Shown here: positions 1-9,020 of the stretch, piece after piece | How positions within the stretch are numbered: the stretch's first letter is position 1 | Layout of the letters: each line of letters opens with the position of its first letter | Source of the DNA: Robertkochia aurantiaca | GTDB taxonomy: Bacteria > Bacteroidota > Bacteroidia > Flavobacteriales > Flavobacteriaceae | Assembly: GCF_020166495.1 (NCBI RefSeq) | Contig: NZ_JAINZS010000006.1 | Span: 248,001-312,000 of the forward strand | Length of the DNA: 64,000 bases | Reading direction: 5' to 3' | Translations under genes and position numbers: made by a program | Notes under the pieces: model-generated | Database searches by the model: none | The model's input: the letters and a program-made list of their open reading frames with translations, nothing else | Told to the model about the DNA's origin: nothing

Positions 1-2
1 AG

Positions 3-788
3 GGAATGATCACCACGGCATCTGCGATAGGAGATAACCTGGTGCGCAAGTCATTTCTGATGGCTTTATCGCGGCTGAATCGCAATTTTCTCATCAAAAG
101 AGACCAAAGCCCCAGAGAGCGACTTCGAAGTTCCATGGTGGTGTCTGACTATATTCGGGAGTTATTGCTTGAGAAGCAGCGTTCAGTTTGGATAGCACAA
201 AGAGAGGGGAGAACCAAAGACGGCGATGATCGCACGCAACAGGGGGTGCTTAAAATGCTGGGTCTGGCCAATAAAGATCAGGCTGCTGCAGATTATTTCA
301 GGGAATTGAGAATTGTACCTGTCTCCATTTCATACGAATACGACCCTACCGATATATTAAAGATGCCGGAGCTGATGGCCCGTCATTATGATCAGGAATA
401 TGTGAAATCTTCCAATGAAGACTTCAACAGCATACTGAAAGGAGCTGCCGGGAATAAGAAACGAATACACATCGAGGCCGGACCTGTATTGGATTCAGAG
501 CTCGACCGGATCTTTCCTCAAAAGGAGGCAAGCAACGTGCAATACCAGGAACTTGCCGAGTATATCGATCATCAGATCTACCGGCATTACCGGCTTTGGC
601 CTTCGAATTATATCGCTTATGACCTTCTGCACGATACCGCAGAATTCCAGGCCCGTTATGATGAAAAGGAAAAGCGGCAGTTCGAACGCAGAATACTACG
701 AAGAGTTGACCAGGAGGATCCGGCTGCTATCAGGAATTTTCTGAGAATGTATGCGAACCCGGTTATAAATAAACTTCACAACGGCTGA
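3..788 (+). CDS. Glycerophosphate/lysophosphatidate acyltransferase, C-terminal part (5' end outside window)
   Basis: The reading frame is open to the window edge, so the gene is truncated at its 5' end and the ATG at base 6 is probably internal. What remains matches the later blocks of PlsB/PlsC-type acyltransferases. There is a GDNL motif followed by an IKRD segment, then VWIAQREGRTKDG near residues 62-73, which corresponds to the substrate-phosphate-binding block, and then a hydrophobic block IVPVSISYEYDPT near residues 103-115. The catalytic HxxxxD block should lie just upstream and is not visible. The family transfers a fatty acyl chain to (lyso)glycerol phosphate at the inner membrane in phospholipid synthesis. 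The stop codon is two bases before the asparaginase start, so the two genes are probably co-transcribed. Whether it acts on glycerol 3-phosphate or on 1-acylglycerol 3-phosphate cannot be decided from this part. Confidence 0.8.
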   Translation, partial: GMITTASAIGDNLVRKSFLMALSRLNRNFLIKRDQSPRERLRSSMVVSDYIRELLLEKQRSVWIAQREGRTKDGDDRTQQGVLKMLGLANKDQAAADYFRELRIVPVSISYEYDPTDILKMPELMARHYDQEYVKSSNEDFNSILKGAAGNKKRIHIEAGPVLDSELDRIFPQKEASNVQYQELAEYIDHQIYRHYRLWPSNYIAYDLLHDTAEFQARYDEKEKRQFERRILRRVDQEDPAAIRNFLRMYANPVINKLHNG

Positions 789-790
789 AA

Positions 791-1810
791 ATGAGCGTTA
801 AGATACTTTTGATCTATACAGGGGGAACGATCGGAATGATCAAAGATTATGAGACCGGGGCATTGCGAGCCTTTGATTTTGATAAACTGTTAAGCCGTAT
901 ACCCGAATTGTCCCATCTGAATTGTGATATCCAATCGGTTTCTTTTGAAAAGCCGATTGATTCATCGAATATGAACCCGCAGTACTGGGTCAGGCTTCTG
1001 GAGATCATAGAGTCTAATTATAAGGAATTTGATGGCTTTGTGATCCTTCACGGCAGTGATACGATGAGCTATACCGCTTCAGCCTTAAGTTTCATGCTGG
1101 AGAACCTGGGTAAGCCTGTCATATTCACGGGATCGCAACTTCCTATAGGTGACCTGAGAACAGATGCCAAGGAGAATCTTATCACTTCGATAGAGATCGC
1201 TTCCCTGCAAAAGAACAGACAGCCTGTTATCAGGGAGGTATGCCTGTACTTCGAATACAAATTATACCGTGCGAATCGCACCACCAAGATCAATGCCGAG
1301 CATTTTGAGGCCTTTGCCTCTCCGAACTATCCGCCCCTGGCAGAAAGCGGTGTTCATCTCAAGATCAATCATGATATGCTGATCAGGCCTGCCAGAAGAA
1401 AGATAAAGTTTCACAAAGATCTCGACCCTTCTATAGGTTTGATCAAGTTATTCCCCGGTATTGACCGGGAGTTCATGGCAAGTATTCTGTTAAATGAACG
1501 CATCAGGGCGGTGATCATAGAAACTTACGGGGCCGGGAATGCCCCTACCGAAGAATGGTTTGGGGAGGTAGTGCGACAGGCCGTAAAACAGGGCAAGCAT
1601 GTGGTCAACGTCACCCAGTGCAGCGGAGGCAGGGTGATGATGGGTACCTATGAGACCAGTACACATTTAAAAAAGGCCGGAGTGATCAACGGTTCGAATA
1701 TCACGACAGAAGCTGCCATTGCTAAACTGATGTACCTCATGGGGAATGGCGTCGGGGCCAAAGTCTTCAGGACCATTTTCGAAACACCGTTGCGCGGTGA
1801 GATGGACTAA
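791..1810 (+). CDS. ansA: Type I L-asparaginase
   Basis: The 339-residue product hydrolyses L-asparagine to aspartate and ammonia. The N-terminus carries the TGGTIG motif (residues 10-15) with the nucleophilic threonine. A second motif, HGSDTM near residue 86, supplies the Thr-Asp pair. The FTGSQLPIGDLRTDA segment that follows is characteristic of the family. There is no signal peptide, so it is the cytoplasmic type I enzyme, and the length is normal. The start lies two bases after the stop of the upstream acyltransferase gene, which indicates an operon. The next feature is a tRNA-Ser gene about 70 bases downstream. Confidence 0.93.
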   Translation: MSVKILLIYTGGTIGMIKDYETGALRAFDFDKLLSRIPELSHLNCDIQSVSFEKPIDSSNMNPQYWVRLLEIIESNYKEFDGFVILHGSDTMSYTASALSFMLENLGKPVIFTGSQLPIGDLRTDAKENLITSIEIASLQKNRQPVIREVCLYFEYKLYRANRTTKINAEHFEAFASPNYPPLAESGVHLKINHDMLIRPARRKIKFHKDLDPSIGLIKLFPGIDREFMASILLNERIRAVIIETYGAGNAPTEEWFGEVVRQAVKQGKHVVNVTQCSGGRVMMGTYETSTHLKKAGVINGSNITTEAAIAKLMYLMGNGVGAKVFRTIFETPLRGEMD

Positions 1811-1878
1811 AATTAGGAGTATAAATTTTTAGGACTAAAAAAAAATTCGTTATTTGCCGCTCCAAAGCTATAAGAATT

Positions 1879-1966
1879 AGAGAGGTGGCCGAGTGGTCGA
1901 AGGCGCACGCCTGGAAAGTGTGTATACGGTAACCCCGTATCGAGGGTTCGAATCCCTTCCTCTCTG
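1879..1966 (+). tRNA. tRNA-Ser (anticodon GGA)
   Basis: An 88-nt class II tRNA. The acceptor stem AGAGAGG pairs perfectly with CCTCTCT, the discriminator base is G at 1966, and CCA is not encoded. The anticodon loop CTGGAAA places GGA at 1913-1915. A long variable arm (TATACGG...CCGTAT) identifies serine. The T-loop is TTCGAAT. It lies between the asparaginase gene and the exbB operon. Confidence 0.97.
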
Positions 1967-2041
1967 CTGTAGTTTTAACTATAAATAACAATTTTTTTTT
2001 ATCTTTAACCCTATTAACTAACAAATTTAAGTTTAGAAGAA

Positions 2042-2842
2042 ATGAAAAAACTATTCTCTATTCTGGCCATAGCCGGATTATTGGCTTTTAATGCAACAAC
2101 TGCAAGTGCAAAGGATTTTACGCCTGCTGATACTGATATGATATCAGAAATTGTTGCTTATGATGATGCAGCTGTAACGCTTCAGGAAGAAGCAGCCGCC
2201 GCTGAGGAGTCGAAAAGCTTTCACCAGGTGTTGAAAGAGCGTTTCATCGAAGGTGGAGCCGGTTTCATGGGAATCGTACTACTTTGTTTGATCCTTGGTC
2301 TTGCAGTAGCTATCGAAAGAATTATTTTCCTGAATATGGCAACCACCAACTCTAAGAAGCTTGCTCAGCAGGTTGAAGATGCACTTGCATCAGGTGGAGT
2401 TGAAGCTGCTAAAGAAGTTTGCCGAAACACTAAAGGCCCCGTTGCCTCTATCTACTACCAAGGTCTTGACCGTGTAGACGAAGGTGTTGACGCAGCAGAA
2501 AAAGCTGTAGTGGCTTATGGTGGAGTTCAAATGGGTCAATTAGAGAAAAACGTTTCTTGGTTGTCACTGTTCATCGCGATTGCTCCGATGCTAGGATTCA
2601 TGGGTACGGTAATCGGTATGATCCAGGCCTTCGATAAGATTAGTGCAGCAGGTGGTCTTGATGCCTCTCTGATTGCAGGAGATATTAAGGTGGCACTTTT
2701 GACAACTGTATTCGGTCTGATCGTAGCTATTATTCTGCAGATCTTCTACAACTATATTATCGCTAAGATCGATAGTATTGTAAATGACATGGAAGATGCA
2801 TCTATCATGTTGGTAGATATCCTTGTAGATCACAAAAAGTAA
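2042..2842 (+). CDS. exbB: MotA/TolQ/ExbB proton-channel family protein
   Basis: The 266-residue product forms the proton channel that, with ExbD, energises TonB-dependent uptake or envelope machinery. A hydrophobic leader ends near residue 23 (TTASA), followed by an acidic Ala/Glu-rich periplasmic stretch. Transmembrane helices fall at about 74-96, 174-196 and 217-240. The last two contain the typical family pattern (APMLGFMGTVIGMI, then TTVFGLIVA). It heads a four-gene run with a small membrane protein and two ExbD proteins. No tonB gene lies nearby. The cleavable leader and extra N-terminal segment are usual in Bacteroidota members. Whether the partner is a TonB or another energised system is not shown by the sequence. 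Confidence 0.9.
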   Translation: MKKLFSILAIAGLLAFNATTASAKDFTPADTDMISEIVAYDDAAVTLQEEAAAAEESKSFHQVLKERFIEGGAGFMGIVLLCLILGLAVAIERIIFLNMATTNSKKLAQQVEDALASGGVEAAKEVCRNTKGPVASIYYQGLDRVDEGVDAAEKAVVAYGGVQMGQLEKNVSWLSLFIAIAPMLGFMGTVIGMIQAFDKISAAGGLDASLIAGDIKVALLTTVFGLIVAIILQIFYNYIIAKIDSIVNDMEDASIMLVDILVDHKK

Positions 2843-2874
2843 TAGTTTAAAGAAGATCAAACCATTATAAGATT

Positions 2875-3303
2875 ATGTATAAAATAGCAAAAATATTAGC
2901 CATTATACTCGGTGTTGCCGGGCTGGTTCTATGGGTTCTCATAGTGCAGCAAGGAGCAGAATCGGGAATGGTTGACGTAATGATAAACCTGGCTGTCTAC
3001 ATGACCCTGATAGTAGCTGCGATCGCATTACTAATGTCGATTTGGCAGTTGATCACACATCCAGACAAGCTTAAGAAGTCCTTGATTTCACTGGCGGCAT
3101 TCGCCCTTGTACTTTTGATCAGTTATTTCGTTCTGTCTTCCGGTTCAGATATCGACCTGGAAGCCATGTCGCGAAGAGGAATTGAAGTTGATGAAGCTAC
3201 CTCTAAGTTAGTAGGTGGTGGTCTGATCGCTTTCTATATCCTTGCTGGAGTCGCTGTACTCGCAATGTTGTTATCAGGTGCGAAAAAAATTATAAGTAAA
3301 TAA
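2875..3303 (+). CDS. Small membrane protein of the ExbB/ExbD operon
   Basis: I do not recognise a named family. The 142-residue product has four predicted membrane segments, at about 5-25, 34-56, 68-88 and 114-137. Between the third and fourth lies a short polar region with an RRGIEVDE segment. It sits between exbB and the first exbD, with gaps of 32 and 7 bases, so it is almost certainly co-expressed with the proton channel. A role as an accessory or assembly subunit of that channel is inference from position only. Confidence 0.75.
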   Translation: MYKIAKILAIILGVAGLVLWVLIVQQGAESGMVDVMINLAVYMTLIVAAIALLMSIWQLITHPDKLKKSLISLAAFALVLLISYFVLSSGSDIDLEAMSRRGIEVDEATSKLVGGGLIAFYILAGVAVLAMLLSGAKKIISK

Positions 3304-3310
3304 TAAGATT

Positions 3311-3931
3311 ATGGCAAGAAGAGGAGGAGCACCAGAAGTAAATGCCGGATCCATGGCAGATATTGCCTTCCTACTCCTTATCTTTTTCTTGGTAACAACT
3401 ACCATTGAAACTGATTCGGGGTTGGATCGTAAACTCCCACCCATGGATACTCCGGAGACCGACGTTATAATCAAACAGAAGAATATTTTTACTGTAGAAG
3501 TTAACAAGAATAACCAGTTACTGGTAGAAGAGGAATTGATGTCTCTCGATCAATTGAGAGAGGCAGCTAAAGCATTTCTTGATAACGGTGGTGGTCTTGG
3601 AGAAGACGGAGAACGTTGTGACTATTGTCAGGGCGCTCGTGACCCCGGATCTTCTGACCATCCGAACAAAGCGGTAATCTCATTGCAGAACGACCGTTTG
3701 ACACAATACAGTACTTATATCGCTGTTCAGAACGAATTGGTTGGAGCCTATAATGACCTGCGAAACAGGGAAGCTGAACGTCTTTACGGACAGAAGTTCA
3801 CCGAAATGGATGCCACGTATTTGGATCCAAAGACTCCAGAGTCTGTAAAGGATGAATTGAAGCCTAAGATTGAAAGAATTCAGTCCATGTACCCGCAGAA
3901 ACTGTCAGAGGCCGAGCCTAAAAGTAACTAA
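3311..3931 (+). CDS. exbD: ExbD/TolR family protein, long form
   Basis: The 206-residue product has one N-terminal membrane helix (about 15-37). It retains the essential intramembrane aspartate in MADIAFLLLIFFLV (Asp17), followed by the LPP motif that begins the periplasmic domain. The protein is longer than the usual 130-150 residues. There is an insertion around residues 95-120 with a Cys-x2-Cys pair (CDYC) and a charged helical C-terminal tail. It is the first of two consecutive exbD genes, seven bases after the preceding membrane-protein gene. Two different ExbD subunits per operon is common in Bacteroidota, but the role of the insertion is unknown. Confidence 0.9.
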   Translation: MARRGGAPEVNAGSMADIAFLLLIFFLVTTTIETDSGLDRKLPPMDTPETDVIIKQKNIFTVEVNKNNQLLVEEELMSLDQLREAAKAFLDNGGGLGEDGERCDYCQGARDPGSSDHPNKAVISLQNDRLTQYSTYIAVQNELVGAYNDLRNREAERLYGQKFTEMDATYLDPKTPESVKDELKPKIERIQSMYPQKLSEAEPKSN

Positions 3932-3948
3932 AACTCAGACAACGTATT

Positions 3949-4431
3949 ATGTCAAAATTTAAGAAAAAGAAAGAAGGAGATTTGCCAGCGGTTAATACCG
4001 CTTCACTTCCGGATATCGTTTTCATGCTGTTATTCTTTTTCATGACGGTTACCGTTATGAAAGACAGTTCACTGATGATCAAAAATGAACTGCCGTACGC
4101 AGATCAGATTCAGAAACTGGATAAGAAAGACCGTGTGATCTATATCTATGCAGGAAAGCCAAGTGAGCGTTACCAGTCTACGTATGGTAGTGCAGCAAAA
4201 ATCCAGCTTAACGATAAATTTGCCGATGTTTCTGATGTTGCATCCTACATACTTGCTGAGCGTGCAAAGAAAAGGGAAGAACTCCAAAATGTTCTCACCA
4301 CCGCTCTGAAAGTTGATGAGGAGACCAACATGGGACTGGTGTCTGATATTAAACAGGAACTGCGTAAGGTGAATGCCCTGAAGATCAACTATACAACTCG
4401 TAAAGGAGATGCTTTCAGAAATATGCAGTAA
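3949..4431 (+). CDS. exbD: ExbD/TolR family protein, second copy
   Basis: A 160-residue second ExbD. A lysine-rich cytoplasmic start precedes one membrane helix (about 20-41), which keeps the key aspartate in LPDIVFMLLFFF (Asp22). The periplasmic part then begins with NELPYADQI. It starts 17 bases after the first exbD and is the last gene before a strong terminator, so the ExbB-membrane protein-ExbD-ExbD set forms one unit. The two ExbD proteins differ clearly in their periplasmic domains, which suggests they are not interchangeable. Confidence 0.9.
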   Translation: MSKFKKKKEGDLPAVNTASLPDIVFMLLFFFMTVTVMKDSSLMIKNELPYADQIQKLDKKDRVIYIYAGKPSERYQSTYGSAAKIQLNDKFADVSDVASYILAERAKKREELQNVLTTALKVDEETNMGLVSDIKQELRKVNALKINYTTRKGDAFRNMQ

Positions 4432-4462
4432 TATTTTATCAGAAGAATAGAATCTAAACTGG

Positions 4463-4502
4463 AAAAACGCTTTTAACGTGCATCGTTGAAAGCGTTTTTT
4501 TG
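4463..4502 (+). terminator. Rho-independent terminator of the exbB-exbD operon
   Basis: AAAAACGCTTT (4463-4473) pairs with AAAGCGTTTTT (4489-4499). An inner AACG/CGTT stem is present and a T-run follows. It lies 32 bases after the second exbD. Confidence 0.9.
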
Positions 4503-4524
4503 TATATAATATGCTATTAAACAC

Positions 4525-5241
4525 ATGATGATTTACAGGAAATATTTGTTTTCAGCTTTTTTTCTTGTGGCAATATTCAGCACGGCGGCCCAGGAAAAGG
4601 ATAAGGACAGTCTTGATTTTGATTATCGCGATGACAGATATTTTGAAGATCAGTTCTACCTTGGACTCGGATATAACCTGATGCTGAAACTCCCGGAAGG
4701 ATCCAGCCAAAATAATGTTTCATATAGCTTACAAGGTGGTTTTATTAAGGATATTCCGCTCAATGAGCAACGCAATATCGCTTTGGGCTTGGGTGCCGGA
4801 GTAGCCCTTAATGCCTACTACAGTAATTTTTACGCATTGAAAGACAGCCAGGGCAATATAGCGTATCAGAAGATACCAGACGATACCCAATATCAGAGAA
4901 ATAACTTCAGCACCTTTACAGCCGATATGCCAATTGAGTTCAGGTGGCGTACATCAACAGCAACGAGGTATAAGTTCTGGCGGGTTTATGGTGGTGTCAA
5001 GCTTTCTTATTTACTTCAGGGAAGATCCAAATTCGTGGGTCTTAGTAACACAGAATCCTTTGAAAACCCCGATATTAATGATCTGCTTTACGGAGCATAT
5101 ATAAGCTTCGGTTACAATACCTGGAACTTCTATCTTTATTACCAGCTGAACAATATGTTCGAAGATGGTACAACAACCATTCAGGGTAATCCTTTAGATA
5201 TTAAGGTTCTTAATTTCGGCCTTATATTCTATATTTTATAG
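4525..5241 (+). CDS. Outer-membrane beta-barrel protein, PorT-like
   Basis: The 238-residue product begins with a hydrophobic leader ending near AAQ (residue 23). Alternating hydrophobic/polar strands rich in Tyr, Gly and Phe follow, and the protein ends on an aromatic strand (LNFGLIFYIL), as expected for an outer-membrane barrel. It resembles the PorT/porin-like family, whose best-known member serves type IX secretion and gliding. I cannot tell from sequence alone whether this is the true PorT/SprT orthologue or a paralogue. It follows the ExbB/ExbD operon terminator. Its last six bases overlap the stop end of the convergent gene on the minus strand. Confidence 0.7.
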   Translation: MMIYRKYLFSAFFLVAIFSTAAQEKDKDSLDFDYRDDRYFEDQFYLGLGYNLMLKLPEGSSQNNVSYSLQGGFIKDIPLNEQRNIALGLGAGVALNAYYSNFYALKDSQGNIAYQKIPDDTQYQRNNFSTFTADMPIEFRWRTSTATRYKFWRVYGGVKLSYLLQGRSKFVGLSNTESFENPDINDLLYGAYISFGYNTWNFYLYYQLNNMFEDGTTTIQGNPLDIKVLNFGLIFYIL

Positions 5242-5841
5242 CCAATAACCAAAAGTGAACAATTGGGTCATCAGGCCGATAAGCATGCCTGTAACGACCT
5301 CTGATGTATTATGAGAACGAAGGTAAAGCCTGGCGGTAGCTACCGCTCCAACAGAGGCGACCAGTACTGCGATACCGAGGGTGATGTTTATTTCATAATG
5401 TACCGCCAGTCCCAGCACAAAGGTGGCCAGGCCCGTGATTCCCATCATGTGCATGCTGGCTTTGAAATTGAGGTAAATGAGTATCAGACAGGTGACCAAA
5501 GCTCCTATGACCCCGACAAAAAAGTAATAGAGTTCCGGTGAATAGCTTCCCGGAATGATCTTCATAATCGCGATATAGTTCAGGATGATATAAATGAAAA
5601 GCGGGATCTTTCTTTCTCCAACCGATGGAAGACCGGCTGAAGTGATCCATCGCAGGTTCTTCAGCAGAAAATAAAACAACAGGGGAATGATCACCGTCAC
5701 GATCAGTAAGGCCAGTAAGACGGTATGGCGATTTTCAGGCGGATTGTACTTTGGAGTGATCAGGTAGTAAGCCACGCCACCCGCAAGGGGAATGAAGAGT
5801 GGATTAAAGAGGAGGCTGATGATCTGGGAGAAAATTCGCAT
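5236..5841 (-). CDS. PAP2-like integral membrane protein
   Basis: The 201-residue product has about six membrane segments. The C-terminal half resembles a degenerate PAP2 phosphatase: KASMHMMG stands in the place of the PSGH motif, and ARLYLRSHNTSEV in the place of the SRxxxxxHxxxD motif. The histidines are kept, but the serine/arginine and aspartate patterns are altered, so activity is doubtful. It starts directly after the rpoN stop codon (no gap), so it is probably translated from the rpoN transcript. A role in lipid phosphate metabolism is only suggested by the fold. Confidence 0.65.
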   Translation of the reverse strand: MRIFSQIISLLFNPLFIPLAGGVAYYLITPKYNPPENRHTVLLALLIVTVIIPLLFYFLLKNLRWITSAGLPSVGERKIPLFIYIILNYIAIMKIIPGSYSPELYYFFVGVIGALVTCLILIYLNFKASMHMMGITGLATFVLGLAVHYEINITLGIAVLVASVGAVATARLYLRSHNTSEVVTGMLIGLMTQLFTFGYWL

Positions 5842-7302
5842 CTATATTTCCTTACGTAATCGGGCTACGGGAATATTGAGTTGTTCCCTGTATTTTGCCA
5901 CGGTTCGCCGGGCGATCGGATAGCCTTTTTCTTTTAACATTTTTGCCAGCTTGTCGTCGGTCAGAGGTTTTCTTTTGTCTTCGTCTTCGACCATGTTCTC
6001 CAATATCTTTTTGATTTCCCGGGTAGAAACATCTTCTCCTTCTTCGTTCTTCATCGCTTCAGAGAAGAGCTCTTTGATGAGTTTGGTGCCATAGGGTGTA
6101 TCGACATATTTGCTATTGGCTACTCTGGAAACGGTAGATACATCCATGCCTATCTTATCCGCGATGTCTCTCAGGATCATGGGCTTCAGCTTTCTTTCAT
6201 CGCCGGTCATAAAGTATTCCTCCTGGTGATGCATGATGGCGTTCATGGTGACATACAGCGTCTCCTGTCTTTGTCTGATGGCCTCTATGAACCATTTGGC
6301 TGCATCGAGCTTTTGTTTGATAAACATCACCGCATCTTTCTGAGACTTGCTTTTCTCTTTTGAATCTTTGTAGCCTTTGAGCATATTGTTATACTCTCTT
6401 GAGACATGCAGTTCCGGGGCGTTTCTGCCATTCAGACTGAGTTCCAGCTCACCGTCGACAATGCGAATGGTGAAGTCAGGAACGATATGTTCCACCGGCT
6501 TGTTGTTTCCCGAATAACTGCCACCGGGTTTGGGATTGAGTCTTTCGATCTCATGCACGGCACTGCGCAATTCATCTTCAGTGACATCATGTCGTTGCAG
6601 CAGTTTTTTATAGTGTTTCTTGGTGAATTGTTCGAATGAACGTTCAAGTATGTCTATTGCCAGGCTTACTGCTGGCTGCTGTTCCTTGCGCTCGAGCTGG
6701 ATCAGAAGGCATTCCTGCAGATTTCTGGCTGCTACACCCGGCGGATCCAGGTCTTGTACGGTTTGCAGTACTTTCTCGACCTCTTTTTCGTCGGTGAAGA
6801 TGTTCTGGGTGAATGCCAGATCGTCTACGATATCGGCAACCGATCTTCTTATATATCCACTGTCATCAACACTGCCCACCAGAAAGGAAGCGATTTCTCT
6901 TTCCTGCTCGTTAAGTCTGAGGGTGTTCAGCTGTTGGTTGAGATATTGTGTGAAAGAGGTTCCGGAGGCATACGGTACCTGCTTTTCTTCATCGTCACTG
7001 CTGTAATTGTTGGAACGGAGACGGTAATCAGGAATTTCATCATCACTGAGGTATTCATCGACATTGATCTCATCGGCTTCAATACGTTCGTTGTCCTGAT
7101 CGTCTGTATAATCTGATTCGAACTCTGTTTCATCGCCTTCTGCCGTTCTGTCTTTACCGCTCTCCAGTGCAGGATTCTCTTCCAGTTCCTGTTTAAGGCG
7201 CTGTTCAAACGCCTGTGTAGGCAACTGGATCAGCTTCATGAGCTGTATTTGTTGTGGCGAAAGTTTTTGCGATAATTTAAACTGCAGTTGCTGCTTTAAC
7301 AT
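5842..7302 (-). CDS. rpoN: RNA polymerase sigma-54 factor
   Basis: The 486-residue product directs RNA polymerase to -24/-12 promoters and needs AAA+ activators. The N-terminal region I is glutamine- and leucine-rich (LKQQLQFKLSQKLSPQQ). A very acidic region II follows (about residues 50-100), then the core-binding region. The diagnostic RpoN box ARRTVAKYRE lies near residues 465-474, close to the C-terminus. No sigma-54 activator is encoded in this window. The gene follows asnS on the same strand, with a bidirectional-looking terminator in the gap, and is followed immediately by the PAP2-like gene. Confidence 0.96.
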   Translation of the reverse strand: MLKQQLQFKLSQKLSPQQIQLMKLIQLPTQAFEQRLKQELEENPALESGKDRTAEGDETEFESDYTDDQDNERIEADEINVDEYLSDDEIPDYRLRSNNYSSDDEEKQVPYASGTSFTQYLNQQLNTLRLNEQEREIASFLVGSVDDSGYIRRSVADIVDDLAFTQNIFTDEKEVEKVLQTVQDLDPPGVAARNLQECLLIQLERKEQQPAVSLAIDILERSFEQFTKKHYKKLLQRHDVTEDELRSAVHEIERLNPKPGGSYSGNNKPVEHIVPDFTIRIVDGELELSLNGRNAPELHVSREYNNMLKGYKDSKEKSKSQKDAVMFIKQKLDAAKWFIEAIRQRQETLYVTMNAIMHHQEEYFMTGDERKLKPMILRDIADKIGMDVSTVSRVANSKYVDTPYGTKLIKELFSEAMKNEEGEDVSTREIKKILENMVEDEDKRKPLTDDKLAKMLKEKGYPIARRTVAKYREQLNIPVARLRKEI

Positions 7303-7324
7303 GCTGAGTGCGCTTTACATAAAA

Positions 7325-7367
7325 ATAAAAAAAACCAGTCACAATAAAGGTTATTCTGCAACTAGTT
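7325..7367 (-). terminator. Terminator after asnS
   Basis: Read on the minus strand, AACTAGT pairs with ACTGGTT. An inner AATAA/TTATT stem is present and a run of T follows. The plus strand also shows a T-rich tail, so it could work both ways. Confidence 0.65.
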
Positions 7368-7396
7368 TTTCTTTTAAAAATATATGCTGTCAGGCT

Positions 7397-8830
7397 TTAG
7401 AATTCTGCGTTTTGCGGAGTTCTGGGGAATGGAATTACGTCTCTGATATTGGTCATTCCGGTCACGAAGAGTACCAGTCTTTCAAACCCGAGACCAAATC
7501 CACTGTGTACGGCAGTTCCGAACTTTCGGAGGTCGAGATACCACCATAGTTCTTCTTCAGGTATACCCAGGGCTGCCACCCGTTCCTTAAGAACGTCAAG
7601 GCGCTCTTCCCGCTGTGATCCACCGACGATCTCACCGATACCAGGGAAAAGTATGTCCATGGCCCTTACTGTGTTGCCATCCTCGTTCATACGCATGTAG
7701 AAAGCCTTGATCTTCGCAGGGTAATCGAAAAGAATGACCGGAGCGTTGAAATGCTTCTCGACCAGGTAGCGCTCGTGTTCGCTTTGAAGGTCGGCTCCCC
7801 ATTCTTCGATGATATACTGGAATTTTTTCTTTTTATTGGGTTTCGATCTTTTCAGAATTTCAATTGCTTCTGTATAACTCACTCTTTTGAAGTTGTTATC
7901 AAGTACGAAGTGAAGCTTTTCGATCAGTGACATTTCACTGCGTTCATTCTGAGGCTTGCCTTTTTCTTCCTGAAGCAGGCGCTGCTCAAGAAATTCAAGA
8001 TCTTCCCTGCAGTGATCGAGTACGTACCTGATCACGCTTTTGATGAAATCTTCAGCCAGGTCCATATTGCCCATCAGATCCAGGAAGGCCACCTCAGGTT
8101 CGATCATCCAGAATTCAGCCAGGTGACGAGAGGTGTTTGAATTCTCAGCCCTAAAGGTCGGGCCGAAGGTATACACCTTTCCGAGAGCCATAGCGTAAGC
8201 TTCGGCTTCCAGCTGTCCCGATACGGTCAGGTTGGTTTCCTTTCCGAAGAAGTCTTCTTTAAAATCGACCTTTCCGTCTTCGGTAAGGGGAGGGTTCTTG
8301 GCGTCAAGGGTAGATACCCTGAACATCTCTCCGGCTCCTTCTGCATCAGACCCGGTTATTACAGGGGTGTGAACATAGTAAAAGCCATTATCCCTGAAAT
8401 ACTGGTGAATGGCAAAGGACAGGGCAGAACGCACACGCATCACTGCACTAAAGGTATTGGTGCGTACTCTTAAATGTGCCTTTTCACGAAGGAATTCCAA
8501 CGAGTGTTTCTTGGGCTGAATGGGGTAAGTTTCGGGGTCAGAAGTTCCCAGTACTTCGATCCTTTCAACCTGTACTTCATATTTCTGACCCTTTCCCTGG
8601 CTTTCAACCAGCGTTCCTTCAATGCAAACGGCAGCTCCGGTATTAAGTTTTTTAAGGGTGTCTTCAGGAGTGTCCTCGAAATCGACCACACACTGAATGT
8701 TATTCAGGGTGGAACCGTCGTTCAGGGCAATAAACCTATTGCTTCTGAAGGTTCTGATCCATCCGTTTACCTTTACCTGTTGCAGTAATTGCTCTCCCTT
8801 GAGCAGCTCGTTTACCGTATATGTTTTCAT
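7397..8830 (-). CDS. asnS: Asparaginyl-tRNA synthetase
   Basis: The 477-residue class II synthetase charges tRNA-Asn. An N-terminal OB-fold anticodon-binding domain (about 1-110) is followed by the catalytic domain. The catalytic domain has [13 protein letters not shown], motif 2 ([21 protein letters not shown] region) and motif 3 ([10 protein letters not shown]) near the end. The frame extends upstream to 8902. I chose the ATG at 8830 because [12 protein letters not shown] begins the conserved domain and because a TATCTTTG promoter box lies at 8864-8857, inside the longer frame. The product lengths of family members also fit this start. Confidence 0.96.
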   Translation of the reverse strand: MKTYTVNELLKGEQLLQQVKVNGWIRTFRSNRFIALNDGSTLNNIQCVVDFEDTPEDTLKKLNTGAAVCIEGTLVESQGKGQKYEVQVERIEVLGTSDPETYPIQPKKHSLEFLREKAHLRVRTNTFSAVMRVRSALSFAIHQYFRDNGFYYVHTPVITGSDAEGAGEMFRVSTLDAKNPPLTEDGKVDFKEDFFGKETNLTVSGQLEAEAYAMALGKVYTFGPTFRAENSNTSRHLAEFWMIEPEVAFLDLMGNMDLAEDFIKSVIRYVLDHCREDLEFLEQRLLQEEKGKPQNERSEMSLIEKLHFVLDNNFKRVSYTEAIEILKRSKPNKKKKFQYIIEEWGADLQSEHERYLVEKHFNAPVILFDYPAKIKAFYMRMNEDGNTVRAMDILFPGIGEIVGGSQREERLDVLKERVAALGIPEEELWWYLDLRKFGTAVHSGFGLGFERLVLFVTGMTNIRDVIPFPRTPQNAEF

Positions 8831-8856
8831 GCTAAGTTGCTTGTTCTTACAGCCAG

Positions 8857-8864
8857 CAAAGATA
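8857..8864 (-). promoter_or_regulatory. -7 box of the asnS promoter
   Basis: TATCTTTG on the minus strand matches the Bacteroidota consensus TAnnTTTG and lies 26 bases from the chosen asnS start. The -33 element is weak. Confidence 0.55.
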
Positions 8865-8964
8865 TAAGTTTTAGCGAAGTTTTTCACGGCCTGAAAGCGC
8901 AAAATACCTGTGGGGAGTAAGGCCTTTGTCTCCTGCCGGGTGACCTGTAAGCTGTGAGATCATC

Positions 8965-8984
8965 AAAAAAGGGGAAAATCCCCC
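8965..8984 (-). terminator. Short GC hairpin with T-run, minus strand
   Basis: On the minus strand, GGGG, loop ATTTT and CCCC are followed by TTTTTT. It is about 185 bases after the stop of the RND exporter gene and before the asnS promoter, so it probably ends that transcript. Confidence 0.5.
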
Positions 8985-9007
8985 TAACATTGAATGACCT
9001 CTGATCA

Positions 9008-9015
9008 TACCTTTG
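9008..9015 (+). promoter_or_regulatory. -7 box of a plus-strand transcript with no ORF
   Basis: TACCTTTG exactly matches TAnnTTTG. A TTG at 8990-8992 lies 15 bases upstream, slightly closer than the usual 17-21. No plus-strand gene follows except the small RNA candidate. Confidence 0.5.
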
Positions 9016-9020
9016 GAACG

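Noticed and set aside
1767-2024. 85-residue minus-strand open frame
   Set aside because: It is antisense to the tRNA-Ser gene.
4069-4524. 151-residue minus-strand open frame across exbD and its terminator
   Set aside because: It overlaps a conserved gene and runs through the terminator hairpin.
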